Of a DNA stretch of 64,000 nt, positions 1 to 8,343 are shown in pieces (position 1 is the stretch's first letter; the number at the start of each line of letters is the position of its first letter). The translations under genes were made by a program, and so were the position numbers. The stretch spans positions 496,001 through 560,000 of the forward strand of contig NZ_JACHFR010000001.1 in assembly GCF_014202035.1 (NCBI RefSeq), in the 5' to 3' direction. The stretch comes from Treponema rectale. GTDB taxonomy: Bacteria; Spirochaetota; Spirochaetia; Treponematales; Treponemataceae. Under the pieces are notes generated by a model. That model was given only the letters and a program-made list of their open reading frames with translations, was not told where the DNA came from and ran no database searches.

Positions 1-486
1 AGAATTCAGGTTTTTAAATGCATCTTCACTGTGAATGTTTATTTTTTTTGAAAAGGGCAGGACTCCGTCTTCTTCTAAAAGAGGAAGAGCCATGTTTGTT
101 TTAAGTTTTTTCATTGCCTGAGGATGAAGGTCATTTACATGAAGCTGGTCTGATTCCCTTAAAAAAAGACGTTCCAGTTCAGGACTTCCTGCATAAAGTC
201 CGTGTTCAAGATAGGGGAACTCTTTTTCGATGTAAAGCCGTACTCCGTATGGTAAGACTGAATCAGCTTGAATTGAATCTTTCAGCTTGAGGATACCGTT
301 TTTACTTTCTTCTGTTTTAAGACTTCGTTCGTCATTCAGTTCAAAACGACCTGCACCGGAGTGAGTATCAATAATTGTAAAGGGTTTATCTTTTCTGCAC
401 AGTGAATCAAGAATAAGGCAGAGGGCTGTATGCTTGAGGACATCTGCTGAGTTTCCGCAGTGGTATTCGTGCTGGTAACTTAGCAT
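1..486 (-). CDS. rlmJ: 23S rRNA (adenine(2030)-N6)-methyltransferase RlmJ, partial
   Basis: Only the N-terminal 162 residues lie in the window; the gene runs off the left edge. The translation opens MLSYQHEYHCGNSADVLKHT, matching the RlmJ opening (MLSYRH-x-FHAGN-x-ADVLKH). A D-T-H-S-G-A-G-R segment near residue 41 corresponds to the SAM-binding DTHAGAGRY motif of the family, and YAGSPEL near residue 98 matches the YPGSP block. RlmJ methylates A2030 of 23S rRNA. The start overlaps the end of nadE as ATGCTAA, so translation is probably coupled. Full-length family members are about 280 residues. The identity is a family match read by eye. Confidence 0.88.
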   Translation of the reverse strand, partial: MLSYQHEYHCGNSADVLKHTALCLILDSLCRKDKPFTIIDTHSGAGRFELNDERSLKTEESKNGILKLKDSIQADSVLPYGVRLYIEKEFPYLEHGLYAGSPELERLFLRESDQLHVNDLHPQAMKKLKTNMALPLLEEDGVLPFSKKINIHSEDAFKNLNS

Positions 487-2480
487 TCTTCTGCTTCCTT
501 AAGCCATATAGTAGCCATTGCATCACTAGGCATTCTCCAGTCTCCCCGTGGTGAAAGATTTACGGTACCGACTTTAGCTCCGTCCGGCATGCAGCTTCTC
601 TTGAACTGCTGCGAGAAAAATCTTCTGTAAAAGTTTATGAGCCATTTTTTTATGATTTCTTCACTGTAAACAATATCCGTTCCCTCGGCTTTTTTTCCGA
701 GAAGAGACTGGCATGCAAGGAAAAATATTTTTTTAGGACTGAATCCGTAACGGAGGACATGATACAGAAAGAAATCATGAAGTTCATAAGGTCCGACCAG
801 TTCTTCTGTTTTCTGACTTATTTTACCGTCTGCGTCCGGTGGAATTAATTCCGGGCTTACAGGAGTATCAAGAATGTCTGCAAGAACGTCATGGAGATCC
901 TGCTGATGTTTTTCTTCAGCTTCTTCTGCAAACCATGAAACAAGATAACGCACAAGGGTTTTTGGAATTGAAGAGTTTACTCCGTACATGCTCATGTGGT
1001 CACCGTTGTAGGTACACCATCCCAGTGCAAGCTCGCTTAGGTCCCCGGTTCCGATTACGATGCCATTGGTTTTATTGGCATAGTTCATCAGGATAAGGGT
1101 TCTCATCCTGGCCTGACCGTTTTCGTAAGTTACGTCATGCTTATTTTTATCCTGACCAATCTGATCAAAATGAAGTAGTACGGAATCCTTTATATCAATT
1201 TCCTTTAGTTCTGCTCCTGTTTTTTCAGCAAGAGTGCAGGCATTTTTATAAGTCCTGTCCGTAGTGCCGAAGCATGGCATTGTGATGCAGGTGATGTTTT
1301 TTCTTTCGATACCGCATTTGTCAAAGGCTCGTGCAGTTACCAGAAGTGCAAGGGTAGAATCAAGCCCTCCGCTTAATCCTATGACTGCACTTTTTGCATT
1401 AATGTGGCGCAGTCGTTTTGCCAGTCCTTCTGCCTGAAGTTCTATGATGGAACGGCTTCTTATTTTTCTTTCCGCCTGATTTTCAGGAACAAAAGGATGT
1501 AGTGGAATAACTGCATAGAGTCTGTCATTTTTCATCCTAGAAGAATCACTGCTGAATGTGTTGTCTTCCAGAGAAACAAAAAGGGTAACGTAGGAAGAAG
1601 ACTTTTCTTTTCTGGCTGCATCTGCAAAGGTTACAGTCCTGCATCTTTCGTTATCAAGTTTTTCTATATCAATGTCACTTATTATAAGAGTGCTGTCGTT
1701 TTCAAAGGGTGCTCTTTCTGCCGATATTGAACCGTTTGAAGCAATTATGCTGTGGCCTGAAAATATCATGTCAGTAGTACTTTCATCATGACCGGCATTT
1801 GCATAAAGGTATGCGCATATATTTTTTGCTGACTGCATGCTTACTAAGGAGCGTCTGTATTCAGCTTTCATTGCAACTTCATTTCCTGCACTTAAGTTGG
1901 CGATTACTGTAGCACCGTTTAAGGCATGTTTTGTTGAAGGAGACAGGGGAACCCATACGTCTTCGCAAATTTCTGCTGCGATTTTTATGCGGCTGTCATT
2001 TTCATCCTGAATAAGTATTGAAGTTCCGAAGGGAATGCTTTCAAAAGAACCTATGTCTATATATTCTACGGAGTCTGATTCATAAGCCGTAAACCATCGT
2101 TTTTCGTAAAATTCCCCGTAATTAGGAATATAGCTTTTTGGAATTACCGCAATGAGGCTTCCCTGATAGATGAAGGCTGCGCAGTTGTACAGGGCTCCGT
2201 CTTTTCTCATTGGGAATCCAACTGCACAAAGAACATCAGTTTCTCTTGTGGCATCGCAAATTTTTTCTATTGAATTGAGGGCACTTTCAAGAAGTTTTGT
2301 CTGAAGAAACAAGTCTCCGCAAGTATAACCGGTTACGGATAATTCAGGAAAAACAAGTACCCTTATGTTTTTATTCTGAGCTTCCTCAATAATTTCAAGT
2401 ATCTTCTGTGTATTGAATTCTGTGTCTGCAACTTTAAGTTCTGGTACAGCGCAGGCACAACGTAAATAACCATATTTCAT
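480..2480 (-). CDS. nadE: Glutamine-dependent NAD(+) synthetase
   Basis: Two-domain NAD synthetase of 666 residues, the usual length for the glutamine-dependent form. The N-terminal nitrilase-like glutaminase domain (about 1-290) shows the Glu-Lys-Cys triad in VFPELSVTGYT, IPKSYIPNYGEFYEKRWF and AAEICEDVWVP. The C-terminal synthetase domain carries the ATP pyrophosphatase loop GLSGGLDSTLAL near residue 370 and the GTGDLSELALGWCTYNGDH block. It converts deamido-NAD to NAD using ammonia tunnelled from glutamine. The ATG has AAGGA directly abutting it with no spacing. A -10-like GATAAA ends 8 nt upstream, so initiation may be leaderless. It overlaps rlmJ downstream. Confidence 0.95.
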   Translation of the reverse strand: MKYGYLRCACAVPELKVADTEFNTQKILEIIEEAQNKNIRVLVFPELSVTGYTCGDLFLQTKLLESALNSIEKICDATRETDVLCAVGFPMRKDGALYNCAAFIYQGSLIAVIPKSYIPNYGEFYEKRWFTAYESDSVEYIDIGSFESIPFGTSILIQDENDSRIKIAAEICEDVWVPLSPSTKHALNGATVIANLSAGNEVAMKAEYRRSLVSMQSAKNICAYLYANAGHDESTTDMIFSGHSIIASNGSISAERAPFENDSTLIISDIDIEKLDNERCRTVTFADAARKEKSSSYVTLFVSLEDNTFSSDSSRMKNDRLYAVIPLHPFVPENQAERKIRSRSIIELQAEGLAKRLRHINAKSAVIGLSGGLDSTLALLVTARAFDKCGIERKNITCITMPCFGTTDRTYKNACTLAEKTGAELKEIDIKDSVLLHFDQIGQDKNKHDVTYENGQARMRTLILMNYANKTNGIVIGTGDLSELALGWCTYNGDHMSMYGVNSSIPKTLVRYLVSWFAEEAEEKHQQDLHDVLADILDTPVSPELIPPDADGKISQKTEELVGPYELHDFFLYHVLRYGFSPKKIFFLACQSLLGKKAEGTDIVYSEEIIKKWLINFYRRFFSQQFKRSCMPDGAKVGTVNLSPRGDWRMPSDAMATIWLKEAEEC

Positions 2481-2488
2481 TCCTTCAG

Positions 2489-2517
2489 TTTATCACAAAT
2501 CCCTTTATCGTGTCGAA
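2489..2517 (-). promoter_or_regulatory. Predicted nadE promoter (short or no leader)
   Basis: TTCGAC, a 17-bp spacer and GATAAA, read on the minus strand. The -10 ends 8 nt before the ATG. Both hexamers match consensus only moderately. Confidence 0.4.
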
Positions 2518-2523
2518 TGCTGA

Positions 2524-2552
2524 TTGAAAATATCAGGTGGTTATAGTAAAAT
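2524..2552 (+). promoter_or_regulatory. Predicted promoter of the tyrS leader
   Basis: TTGAAA, a 17-bp spacer and TAAAAT give a good sigma-70-type promoter about 190 nt upstream of tyrS. The transcript would begin near 2559 and include the whole set of inverted repeats that follows. Confidence 0.6.
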
Positions 2553-2573
2553 CCTCTATGTTTATTTTGTTCA

Positions 2574-2700
2574 GTAAGTAGCAGTATTTTACTTACAGAA
2601 CTTTTGATTGAGGGGGTAGTACAAACCCTCAAAACGGCGAAGTCAAGGCTTTAAGCGTTAACGTGCCTTGACTCGACGTATTTCAGGATTATGTAATTCC
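2574..2700 (+). other. Highly structured leader or small RNA upstream of tyrS
   Basis: Inverted repeats follow one another without a gene: GTAAGTA (2574-2580) with TACTTAC (2590-2596); TTGAGGG (2608-2614) with CCCTCAA (2626-2632); AGTCAAGGC (2641-2649) with GCCTTGACT (2665-2673); then a weaker CAGGA/TCCTG pair near 2684-2702. No reading frame of useful length is present. The T-box signature expected in some aminoacyl-tRNA synthetase leaders is not seen. The block could be a 5' regulatory element of tyrS or an independent RNA. No obvious U-rich terminator follows the last stem, which favours a leader. Confidence 0.5.
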
Positions 2701-2749
2701 TGCAGGTAAATAAAATAATAAATATTGCATAAATAAAAAGAGGATGATT

Positions 2750-3994
2750 ATGAATAAGGCAATTGAAACATTAAAGGAACGCGGATTTTTTAATCAGTGC
2801 ACGGATCTTGATGCGCTTTCTGCAAAAATGGATAAAGGTCCTGTTACATTCTATGTAGGATGTGATCCTACCGGTCAGAGTCTACATATCGGACACATGG
2901 TGCCTTTTTTTGCACTTAAATGGCTTCGTTCTTTCGGACATATCGGAGTAGCCCTTATCGGCGGCGGTACAGGAAGAATCGGTGATCCTTCCGGAAAAAC
3001 TGAAATGCGTAAAATGCTGGATTATGATCAGATAGATGCAAATGTAGAAAACATTAAAAAGCAGCTTGATAAGTTCATCGGTTTTGACGGTAAGACAGCC
3101 TTTGCCGTAAACAATAAAGACTGGCTTGAAAACCTTAATTACATTGATTTCCTCCGGGACATCGGATCCTGTTTCAGCGTAAACAAGATGCTTACTTTTG
3201 AAGAATACCGTCTCCGTCTTGAAAGGGGACTTTCTTTCCTTGAATTTAACTATCAGCTTCTTCAGGCATATGATTTTTACATGCTCCATCAGAAGTATGG
3301 AACCTGTCTTCAGATTGGTGGTGCTGATCAGTGGGGTAATATTACAGCCGGAGTAGATCTTATCCGCCGCAAGCTTGGGGGTACAACTGAACTTAATGAA
3401 CTCCATCAGTCTTTCGGACTTACATTCCCTCTCATCATGCGTGCAGACGGCAAAAAAATGGGTAAGAGTGAAAAGGGTGCAATCTTCCTTGATCCTTCCC
3501 TTACTTCCGTATATGACTTTTTCCAGTACTGGCGCAATGTACCGGATGCTGATGTCCGTAAATTCTTCCTGCTGTTTACATTCCTTCCTGTTGCAGAAAT
3601 TGATCAGATTCTTGCGGGAGATATTAATGAGGCAAAGGCCCGTCTTGCTTTTGAAGTTACAAAAGAAATTCACGGAGAAGAGGAAGCTGTAAAGGCCCGT
3701 GAAGGTGCAAAAGCTGCTTTCTCCGGAGAAGGAGATAAATCTTCGATGCCAACTGTTGAACTTTCAAAGGCCGATGTAGAAAAGGGAATGGGAGTCCTTA
3801 ATCTTTTCTCTTCTGCTAAGCTTTGTTCTTCTAACGGGGAGGCACGCCGTCTTGTTGAGCAGGGAGGAGCTTCCGTTAACGGAAATAAGATTACTGACGT
3901 TAAGGCCGTCATTACTCTTGCAGACTGTGATGCTGATGGAGAACTTACTTTAAAGGCCGGTAAAAAGAAATTCTGCCGTGTTGTTTTAAAATAG
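2750..3994 (+). CDS. tyrS: Tyrosyl-tRNA synthetase
   Basis: Class I aminoacyl-tRNA synthetase that charges tRNA-Tyr, 414 residues from the chosen start. The HIGH motif appears as SLHIGHM near residue 48 and the KMSKS-equivalent as DGKKMGKSEKG near residue 228. The tyrosine-pocket region includes LLQAYDFY and GGADQWGN. A C-terminal S4-like RNA-binding domain (about 345-414) contains SSNGEARRLVEQGGASVNG. An in-frame ATG at 2744 is disfavoured because AGAGG directly abuts it. The ATG at 2750 leaves a normal 6-nt spacing. A bidirectional terminator follows the gene. Confidence 0.96.
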   Translation: MNKAIETLKERGFFNQCTDLDALSAKMDKGPVTFYVGCDPTGQSLHIGHMVPFFALKWLRSFGHIGVALIGGGTGRIGDPSGKTEMRKMLDYDQIDANVENIKKQLDKFIGFDGKTAFAVNNKDWLENLNYIDFLRDIGSCFSVNKMLTFEEYRLRLERGLSFLEFNYQLLQAYDFYMLHQKYGTCLQIGGADQWGNITAGVDLIRRKLGGTTELNELHQSFGLTFPLIMRADGKKMGKSEKGAIFLDPSLTSVYDFFQYWRNVPDADVRKFFLLFTFLPVAEIDQILAGDINEAKARLAFEVTKEIHGEEEAVKAREGAKAAFSGEGDKSSMPTVELSKADVEKGMGVLNLFSSAKLCSSNGEARRLVEQGGASVNGNKITDVKAVITLADCDADGELTLKAGKKKFCRVVLK

Positions 3995-4013
3995 TTAATT
4001 TACAGAATATCAT

Positions 4014-4058
4014 ATAAAAAAAGCTTCTGACTGCCGGATACAGTCGGAAGCTTTTTTT
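4014..4058. terminator. Bidirectional intrinsic terminator
   Basis: AAGCTTCTGACTG (4021-4033) pairs with CAGTCGGAAGCTT (4041-4053). It is flanked by an A-tract on the left and a T-tract on the right, so it can serve both tyrS and the convergent ParB-like gene. Confidence 0.9.
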
Positions 4059-4087
4059 GTCTGTTTTTTTATTTATTTTGCAACAGA

Positions 4088-4519
4088 TTATTTTTTTGTT
4101 TTATTTGTTATTTTAGAAAACAGTCTCTTAAAGAACTGACCGATACGTACGAATATATCGCAGAGCCATTTAAGTATTTTCATCAGAAGTGAGGGATTTC
4201 TAAGGCGTTCAAGCCTTTTATATCCTTCCATAAGCTCTTCATCAGTAAATTCCTTGCGCTGATTATTTTCTTCTATTTCCATTTCAAGCTGGTGGACTTT
4301 ATCAATTGGAGATGCAATAACTATGGCGTTTATGCTTTCCCAGCCTATGGCTTTTGCTGCTTCCAGCCGACGTTCTCCTGCGATAAGTTCGTGGTTGGAA
4401 TTTATCGTAATAGGATTAAGCAGTCCAAATGAGCGCAGACTGTCTTTTAAAGAGGACAGATCCCCTAAATCTTTTCTGACTCTTTTTTTTACTTTTACGT
4501 CGCTTATTTTTATCAGCAT
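4088..4519 (-). CDS. Short ParB-fold protein with amphipathic C-terminus
   Basis: 143 residues. The N-terminal 90 or so form a ParB/Srx-type domain: NPITINSNHELIAGERRLEA contains the ParB box II signature GERR-x-x-A that binds CTP in ParB and related switches. A short helical segment follows, but there is no room for the ParB DNA-binding HTH and dimerisation domains. The C-terminus (about 110-143) is rich in Leu, Ile, Phe and Trp interspersed with Lys and Arg, and looks like a membrane-associating amphipathic helix. It starts 18 nt after the PBP1A stop with an upstream GGAGAG, so it is probably co-transcribed with the cell-wall synthase. Its function is unknown; a role in chromosome segregation is not supported. 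Confidence 0.75.
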   Translation of the reverse strand: MLIKISDVKVKKRVRKDLGDLSSLKDSLRSFGLLNPITINSNHELIAGERRLEAAKAIGWESINAIVIASPIDKVHQLEMEIEENNQRKEFTDEELMEGYKRLERLRNPSLLMKILKWLCDIFVRIGQFFKRLFSKITNKTKK

Positions 4520-4537
4520 AATCTCTCCGATTAGATT

Positions 4538-7135
4538 CTATTGCAAAAGCCAGTTATACATCAAGTCAGCATCTTCACTTTCTTCAGAAAGGTCTCCTTC
4601 ATAAGAAGAAGCACGTTCTGCTGAAGTCAGGTCGTAATTAAGGAAGTCAATGTCATAGCCAAGTTCTTCGCCTGCTTCAAACTGGAACTGATATCCTGCC
4701 TGCATTCCCTCAATCTGAAGACGGGTTATACCAATCATGTTTGCCGTATTATTTGTATGGTATGTACATAATTCTCCCGGTTCCGTACCTGCAAGATAGT
4801 AGGCAGTAATTTTATGATCACCGCATTCAGGAGTTATAAGCCCGCCGCTTTTTGTACATACATCGTATTTTACAACACCTTCCGGAATGTCATTATTAAA
4901 TGCTTTCCACCGTAATCCTTCATGTATGTAATTCATAAAGTCTCCCCATGCAACACCTGCAAGGGTTGAACCTGTGAGCCTCAAGCCAAGGGATTGTCCC
5001 GGTCTGTCAAATCCAAACCAGAATACTGAAGTGTAATATGGAGTAAAACCGACAGTCCATGCATCTGCCCAGTTCTGGGTTGTACCGGTTTTACCGGCGG
5101 CAGGCATAAGGAAGGTTTGACCTGTCTGTGAATCTGTAAAGCGGAATTTATTTCCTTTGCCCCTGCGTTCATTAAGGCAGTATGCTGTTGATTCCCAGTC
5201 TGAACCGAATCTAAGCGTTCCGGAATCAACAGTCTGTTTCAGCATTTCCTGCATGATGAAGGCTGTCTGATGTGAGATTACCTGGGCAGCGCTTCCTTTT
5301 GCCTTCAGGGCGATTTTAGCATCTTTTTCAGGATTGAGTATAATGTTGCCGTTCTGATCTTCTACAGTGCGTATTGCAATCGGAACTACTTCATAGCCGT
5401 TATTTGCGATTGTTGAGAATGCTTTTGCAACTTCTATAGGACGTACGGAACATACGCCAAGACCAAACGGATAGACTGGTTCAAAATTGCGTTCATCCAG
5501 TTCCTTCTGAGGAATTCCGTAGAGGGCGCTTGTTCTGCTGATTGCGGCACTGAAACCTATGCTGTCAAGTACTTTAAGTGAAGGAACATTCATGGAGTGA
5601 GCAAGGGCGTACCATATTTCTACGTCACCTTCCCAGACTCCCTTGAAGTCCTGAGGAATGTAAGGAGAGCCGTCTTCTTTATGGAATACTACCGGAGTAT
5701 CACTTACAATCGTACTCCAGGTATACTGTCTTGAATCGATTGCTGCAGAATAGTAAAGAGGTTTTATTGTCGAACCCGGCTGGAGTTTAGCCTGAACAGC
5801 CCTTATGAACTGATTCTGCTGGTCATATTTGGAACCGCCTACAAGAGCGTTAATGTATCCGGTTGAATTCTGAACGGATATCATAGTTCCTTCAATAGTT
5901 GTTTTTTCGTCATTCTCACGTATCAGGGCATTTCCCTTTGTAACGATATTCGTTTTAAGAGATTCCATGCCGTTCATGAGGGCAACGAGGTCTATTATAG
6001 GATTTATATCTGTGCGGTATTTTTTAATTACAGTGTTTTTTGCCCGCTGGTCATTAACGTGAAGGTCAGGAAGATTGAATACGAGCATGCAGAGTTCTGA
6101 GAAAGGTGTATATTTTTTAAATGCATCCCTGTCTTTTACAGCCATTGAGTCCCGGTACCTGTCATTTGCATAATTTATATATTCATGCATTATTTTTTCA
6201 GCTTCCCGCTGATGAGACAGGTTAAGGGTAGTGTTAACGACAAATCCGCCTGAATACAAATCATTGCTTCCGTAAAGCATTCCGCTGAGTTCACGGCGTA
6301 CATACTCACTGAACCACGGTGCCTCGTCCGTCCTCATGTCATAGGCAGATGTACTTGTACGCGTATAGTCAAAGGATCCCCAGTACTCTTCAAAAGAATC
6401 CTCGCTTTCCTGTTTTGTAATGTATCCTTCTTCAACCATCGCATTGAGGACGCTTATCTGCCTCTGCTGGGCTCTGTTCGGATGTTCAAAAGGATTATAG
6501 TAAACCGGGTTAGAAAGCTGAATAACAAGAATTGCTGCTTCTGCAGGCGTAATTTCCATAGGGCCGTGTCCGAAATAGTATTTACATGCTGCGTTTACTC
6601 CGTAGGTTCCTCCTCCGAAGTAGATTTTGTTCATGTAAAGTTCCATTATTTCATTTTTAGAGAAGCGGCGTTCCATCTGAATGGCCCACCACAATTCCTT
6701 CAGCTTGCGTTTTGCAGAAATTTCCGTACGGTCACAGTAAAGGGTTCCTGCAATCTGCTGAGTGAGTGTTGAACCTCCTCCCAGTGAAGAGCGGGTAAGT
6801 ACACCGAATACTGCGCGGAAAAGAGCCTTTGTACTGAATCCCGGATGTTCGTAGAAAATGTGGTCTTCCCGGGTTATGAGGGCATCCTTCATAAGCTGAG
6901 GAAGATCATCCAGGGCTATAATCTCTCTTTTTTCATCGCTGGAAAACTCTGTAATAAGTTCTCCGTTTATATCTGTGATTCTTGTAGGAAGTGCTGTTTC
7001 GAATTCCGTGAAATTTTCAATATTTTCTATATTTTTTGTGGCAGAAAGAGCTAGTCCGAGCATTGAGCCTATGAGTAATGCGTTAAAAAACGAAAGGAAA
7101 ATAACTGCATAAGGCCATATTTTTCTTTTATTCAT
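4538..7135 (-). CDS. Class A penicillin-binding protein (PBP1A-type)
   Basis: Bifunctional peptidoglycan synthase of 865 residues. An N-terminal membrane anchor (about 8-32) precedes a GT51 transglycosylase domain with EDHIFYEHPG, containing the catalytic Glu, and GGGSTLTQQIA. The transpeptidase domain shows the SxxK active site in PGSTIKPLYY, SxN in AHSMN and KTG in AGKTGTTQNWADAW. It polymerises and cross-links peptidoglycan on the outer face of the cytoplasmic membrane. No Shine-Dalgarno precedes the ATG; a -10-like TAAAAT ends 8 nt upstream. The short ParB-fold gene follows 18 nt downstream. Confidence 0.94.
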   Translation of the reverse strand: MNKRKIWPYAVIFLSFFNALLIGSMLGLALSATKNIENIENFTEFETALPTRITDINGELITEFSSDEKREIIALDDLPQLMKDALITREDHIFYEHPGFSTKALFRAVFGVLTRSSLGGGSTLTQQIAGTLYCDRTEISAKRKLKELWWAIQMERRFSKNEIMELYMNKIYFGGGTYGVNAACKYYFGHGPMEITPAEAAILVIQLSNPVYYNPFEHPNRAQQRQISVLNAMVEEGYITKQESEDSFEEYWGSFDYTRTSTSAYDMRTDEAPWFSEYVRRELSGMLYGSNDLYSGGFVVNTTLNLSHQREAEKIMHEYINYANDRYRDSMAVKDRDAFKKYTPFSELCMLVFNLPDLHVNDQRAKNTVIKKYRTDINPIIDLVALMNGMESLKTNIVTKGNALIRENDEKTTIEGTMISVQNSTGYINALVGGSKYDQQNQFIRAVQAKLQPGSTIKPLYYSAAIDSRQYTWSTIVSDTPVVFHKEDGSPYIPQDFKGVWEGDVEIWYALAHSMNVPSLKVLDSIGFSAAISRTSALYGIPQKELDERNFEPVYPFGLGVCSVRPIEVAKAFSTIANNGYEVVPIAIRTVEDQNGNIILNPEKDAKIALKAKGSAAQVISHQTAFIMQEMLKQTVDSGTLRFGSDWESTAYCLNERRGKGNKFRFTDSQTGQTFLMPAAGKTGTTQNWADAWTVGFTPYYTSVFWFGFDRPGQSLGLRLTGSTLAGVAWGDFMNYIHEGLRWKAFNNDIPEGVVKYDVCTKSGGLITPECGDHKITAYYLAGTEPGELCTYHTNNTANMIGITRLQIEGMQAGYQFQFEAGEELGYDIDFLNYDLTSAERASSYEGDLSEESEDADLMYNWLLQ

Positions 7136-7143
7136 AGTAAGAT

Positions 7144-7172
7144 ATTTTAATGATTATTGTGTTTTTTAGCAA
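7144..7172 (-). promoter_or_regulatory. Predicted leaderless promoter of the PBP1A gene
   Basis: TTGCTA, a 17-bp spacer and TAAAAT on the minus strand. The -10 ends 8 nt before the ATG, so transcription should begin at or just before the start codon. Confidence 0.55.
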
Positions 7173-7189
7173 TATTCAGCAGCTTCTGC

Positions 7190-7278
7190 AAAAAAAAGAC
7201 CGGCTTGAATAAGCCGGCCAGTGCCACTTGTGGCGCTTCGGGTGCCAATGGGTGGGAGGGGATATATTGACACCCGAC
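7190..7278 (-). ncRNA. Predicted ~90-nt small RNA with C-rich loop
   Basis: Read on the minus strand, GATAAT (7290-7285) sits 7 nt before TCGGGTGTCAA (7277-7267). That arm pairs with TTGGCACCCGA (7248-7238), allowing one G-U, around an 18-nt loop TATATCCCCTCCCACCCA. A second hairpin (7237-7220, AGCGCCAC/GTGGCACT) follows. A GC-rich terminator stem (7217-7200, CCGGCTT/AAGCCGG) and eight T residues end the unit. There is no open reading frame. An unpaired C-rich loop of this type is the seed used by several bacterial RNAs that block Shine-Dalgarno sequences. It may be an independent RNA or a processed 3' end of the upstream gene. The -35 (TTAAAG) is weak. Confidence 0.6.
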
Positions 7279-7359
7279 ATTTTTATTATCGGCCTTAAGT
7301 GCTGAAACTTTAATTATTTTTATGGAATTTATAAAAAACTGCTTGACAGAATTAAGAGG

Positions 7360-8343
7360 TTATTCTTCTGTTATCAATGCTTCCATGTTGATGAGGAATG
7401 TATAGCTCCTGCCGTTTACAGCTGTAAGGGTTTTTATTATTTCGTAGCCGCCCATCTGGAATTTTATGGTATGTTCACCTGCAGAAAGTATGATGTCATG
7501 GGTGAAGTCTTCTATCTGTTCGTCATCCAGGCAGATTATGCTGTCTTCAGGTACTGCAAGATGAAGGAGAGGCTTTATGTCATGAAATTCTATGGTAAGC
7601 TCCGTAGTTTTTGCCTGCTCAATGTTTATGGTACGCATTTCATTCCGGTAAAAATCACTGACGATGCTCACATTGTGCATGCCTGTTTCAAGTGTATACA
7701 GGTTTTTTATGGAAGGACAGGGAGTACCGTCAATGAAAACCGAATAGGGCAGTTCTGCCGAATCAGGGGGAAAGACTATGTTCAGATGCAGTTTTCCGGA
7801 ATCCCTGTAGACAGGCCGTACGAAGACTTCTATTTTTTTCTGTAAGAGTTCCGCTGCAGTTTTGTCTGACACGGCAAGTGCAAGAAAAACATATCCGTCG
7901 TCTATGGACTGGAGCTTTTCTGAAAGGGCAGAAAGAGCGTCCTTTTTCATTGTATTTTCGTTTTCGAAAGGAATTCTGATTGTCAGTCCCAGCGAGTTTT
8001 TCAGCGTACCGCTCAGTGACGTGATTCCGCTGTAGTCAAACCTGTCTTCTGATGGAAAAGGTTTTACGCTTGAGTACAGGTTCCAGGTTATACTCTGGCT
8101 CATGGATGCGCATTCCTGCGGTACCTGAATATAAAGCTCCATTCCCTTTAAGAAAGTATCAGGGGAGGGAAGCGTCACCACCAGGGCTTCGTTTGCACTC
8201 ATGATTATATGCTTTCGCTGGCTTCCGTTTTCGAGGCTGAGGGAATGTGTTTTCTGAACTCTGAAAGATTCTCCGGCTGCAAAAAAGGTTATCATGAAGG
8301 CTGCAATCGTAGTACAGAGTTTCTTTTTGTGAATGTCCATCAT
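7360..8343 (-). CDS. Exported protein with PEGA-like repeats
   Basis: 327 residues of unknown function. A signal peptide (about 7-25, LCTTIAAFMITFFAAGESF) indicates export. The C-terminal third carries two short beta-rich segments of PEGA style: PYSVFIDGTPCPSIKNLYTLETGMHNVSI-type around 200-230, and IICLDDEQIEDFTHDIILSAGEHTIK-type around 265-300. In each, a polar ligand-like loop is followed by a G-x-H-x-(V/I) strand. Such repeats are common in surface and periplasmic proteins of spirochaetes. A TATAAA ends 6 nt before the ATG with no Shine-Dalgarno, pointing to a leaderless start. The predicted small RNA lies just downstream. Confidence 0.6.
   Translation of the reverse strand: MMDIHKKKLCTTIAAFMITFFAAGESFRVQKTHSLSLENGSQRKHIIMSANEALVVTLPSPDTFLKGMELYIQVPQECASMSQSITWNLYSSVKPFPSEDRFDYSGITSLSGTLKNSLGLTIRIPFENENTMKKDALSALSEKLQSIDDGYVFLALAVSDKTAAELLQKKIEVFVRPVYRDSGKLHLNIVFPPDSAELPYSVFIDGTPCPSIKNLYTLETGMHNVSIVSDFYRNEMRTINIEQAKTTELTIEFHDIKPLLHLAVPEDSIICLDDEQIEDFTHDIILSAGEHTIKFQMGGYEIIKTLTAVNGRSYTFLINMEALITEE

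Noticed and set aside
2641-2673. Possible integron attC site
   Set aside because: The hairpin and GCGTTAAC look suggestive because treponemes can carry integrons, but the R-box sequence GTTRRRY and its partner are not matched and no cassette or integrase is near.
2559-2749. T-box riboswitch for tyrS
   Set aside because: No T-box consensus (AGGGTGG...GCG) or terminator/antiterminator pair is seen.
2882-3673. 263-residue minus-strand reading frame inside tyrS
   Set aside because: Shadow of tyrS; no family features and no start signal.
7190-7278. Small SRP RNA
   Set aside because: Size would fit, but the conserved apical GGAAGG...AGCA-type loop is absent.
7343-7371. TTGACA on the plus strand near the PEGA gene
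   Set aside because: No acceptable -10 at 16-18 bp and no downstream plus-strand gene.
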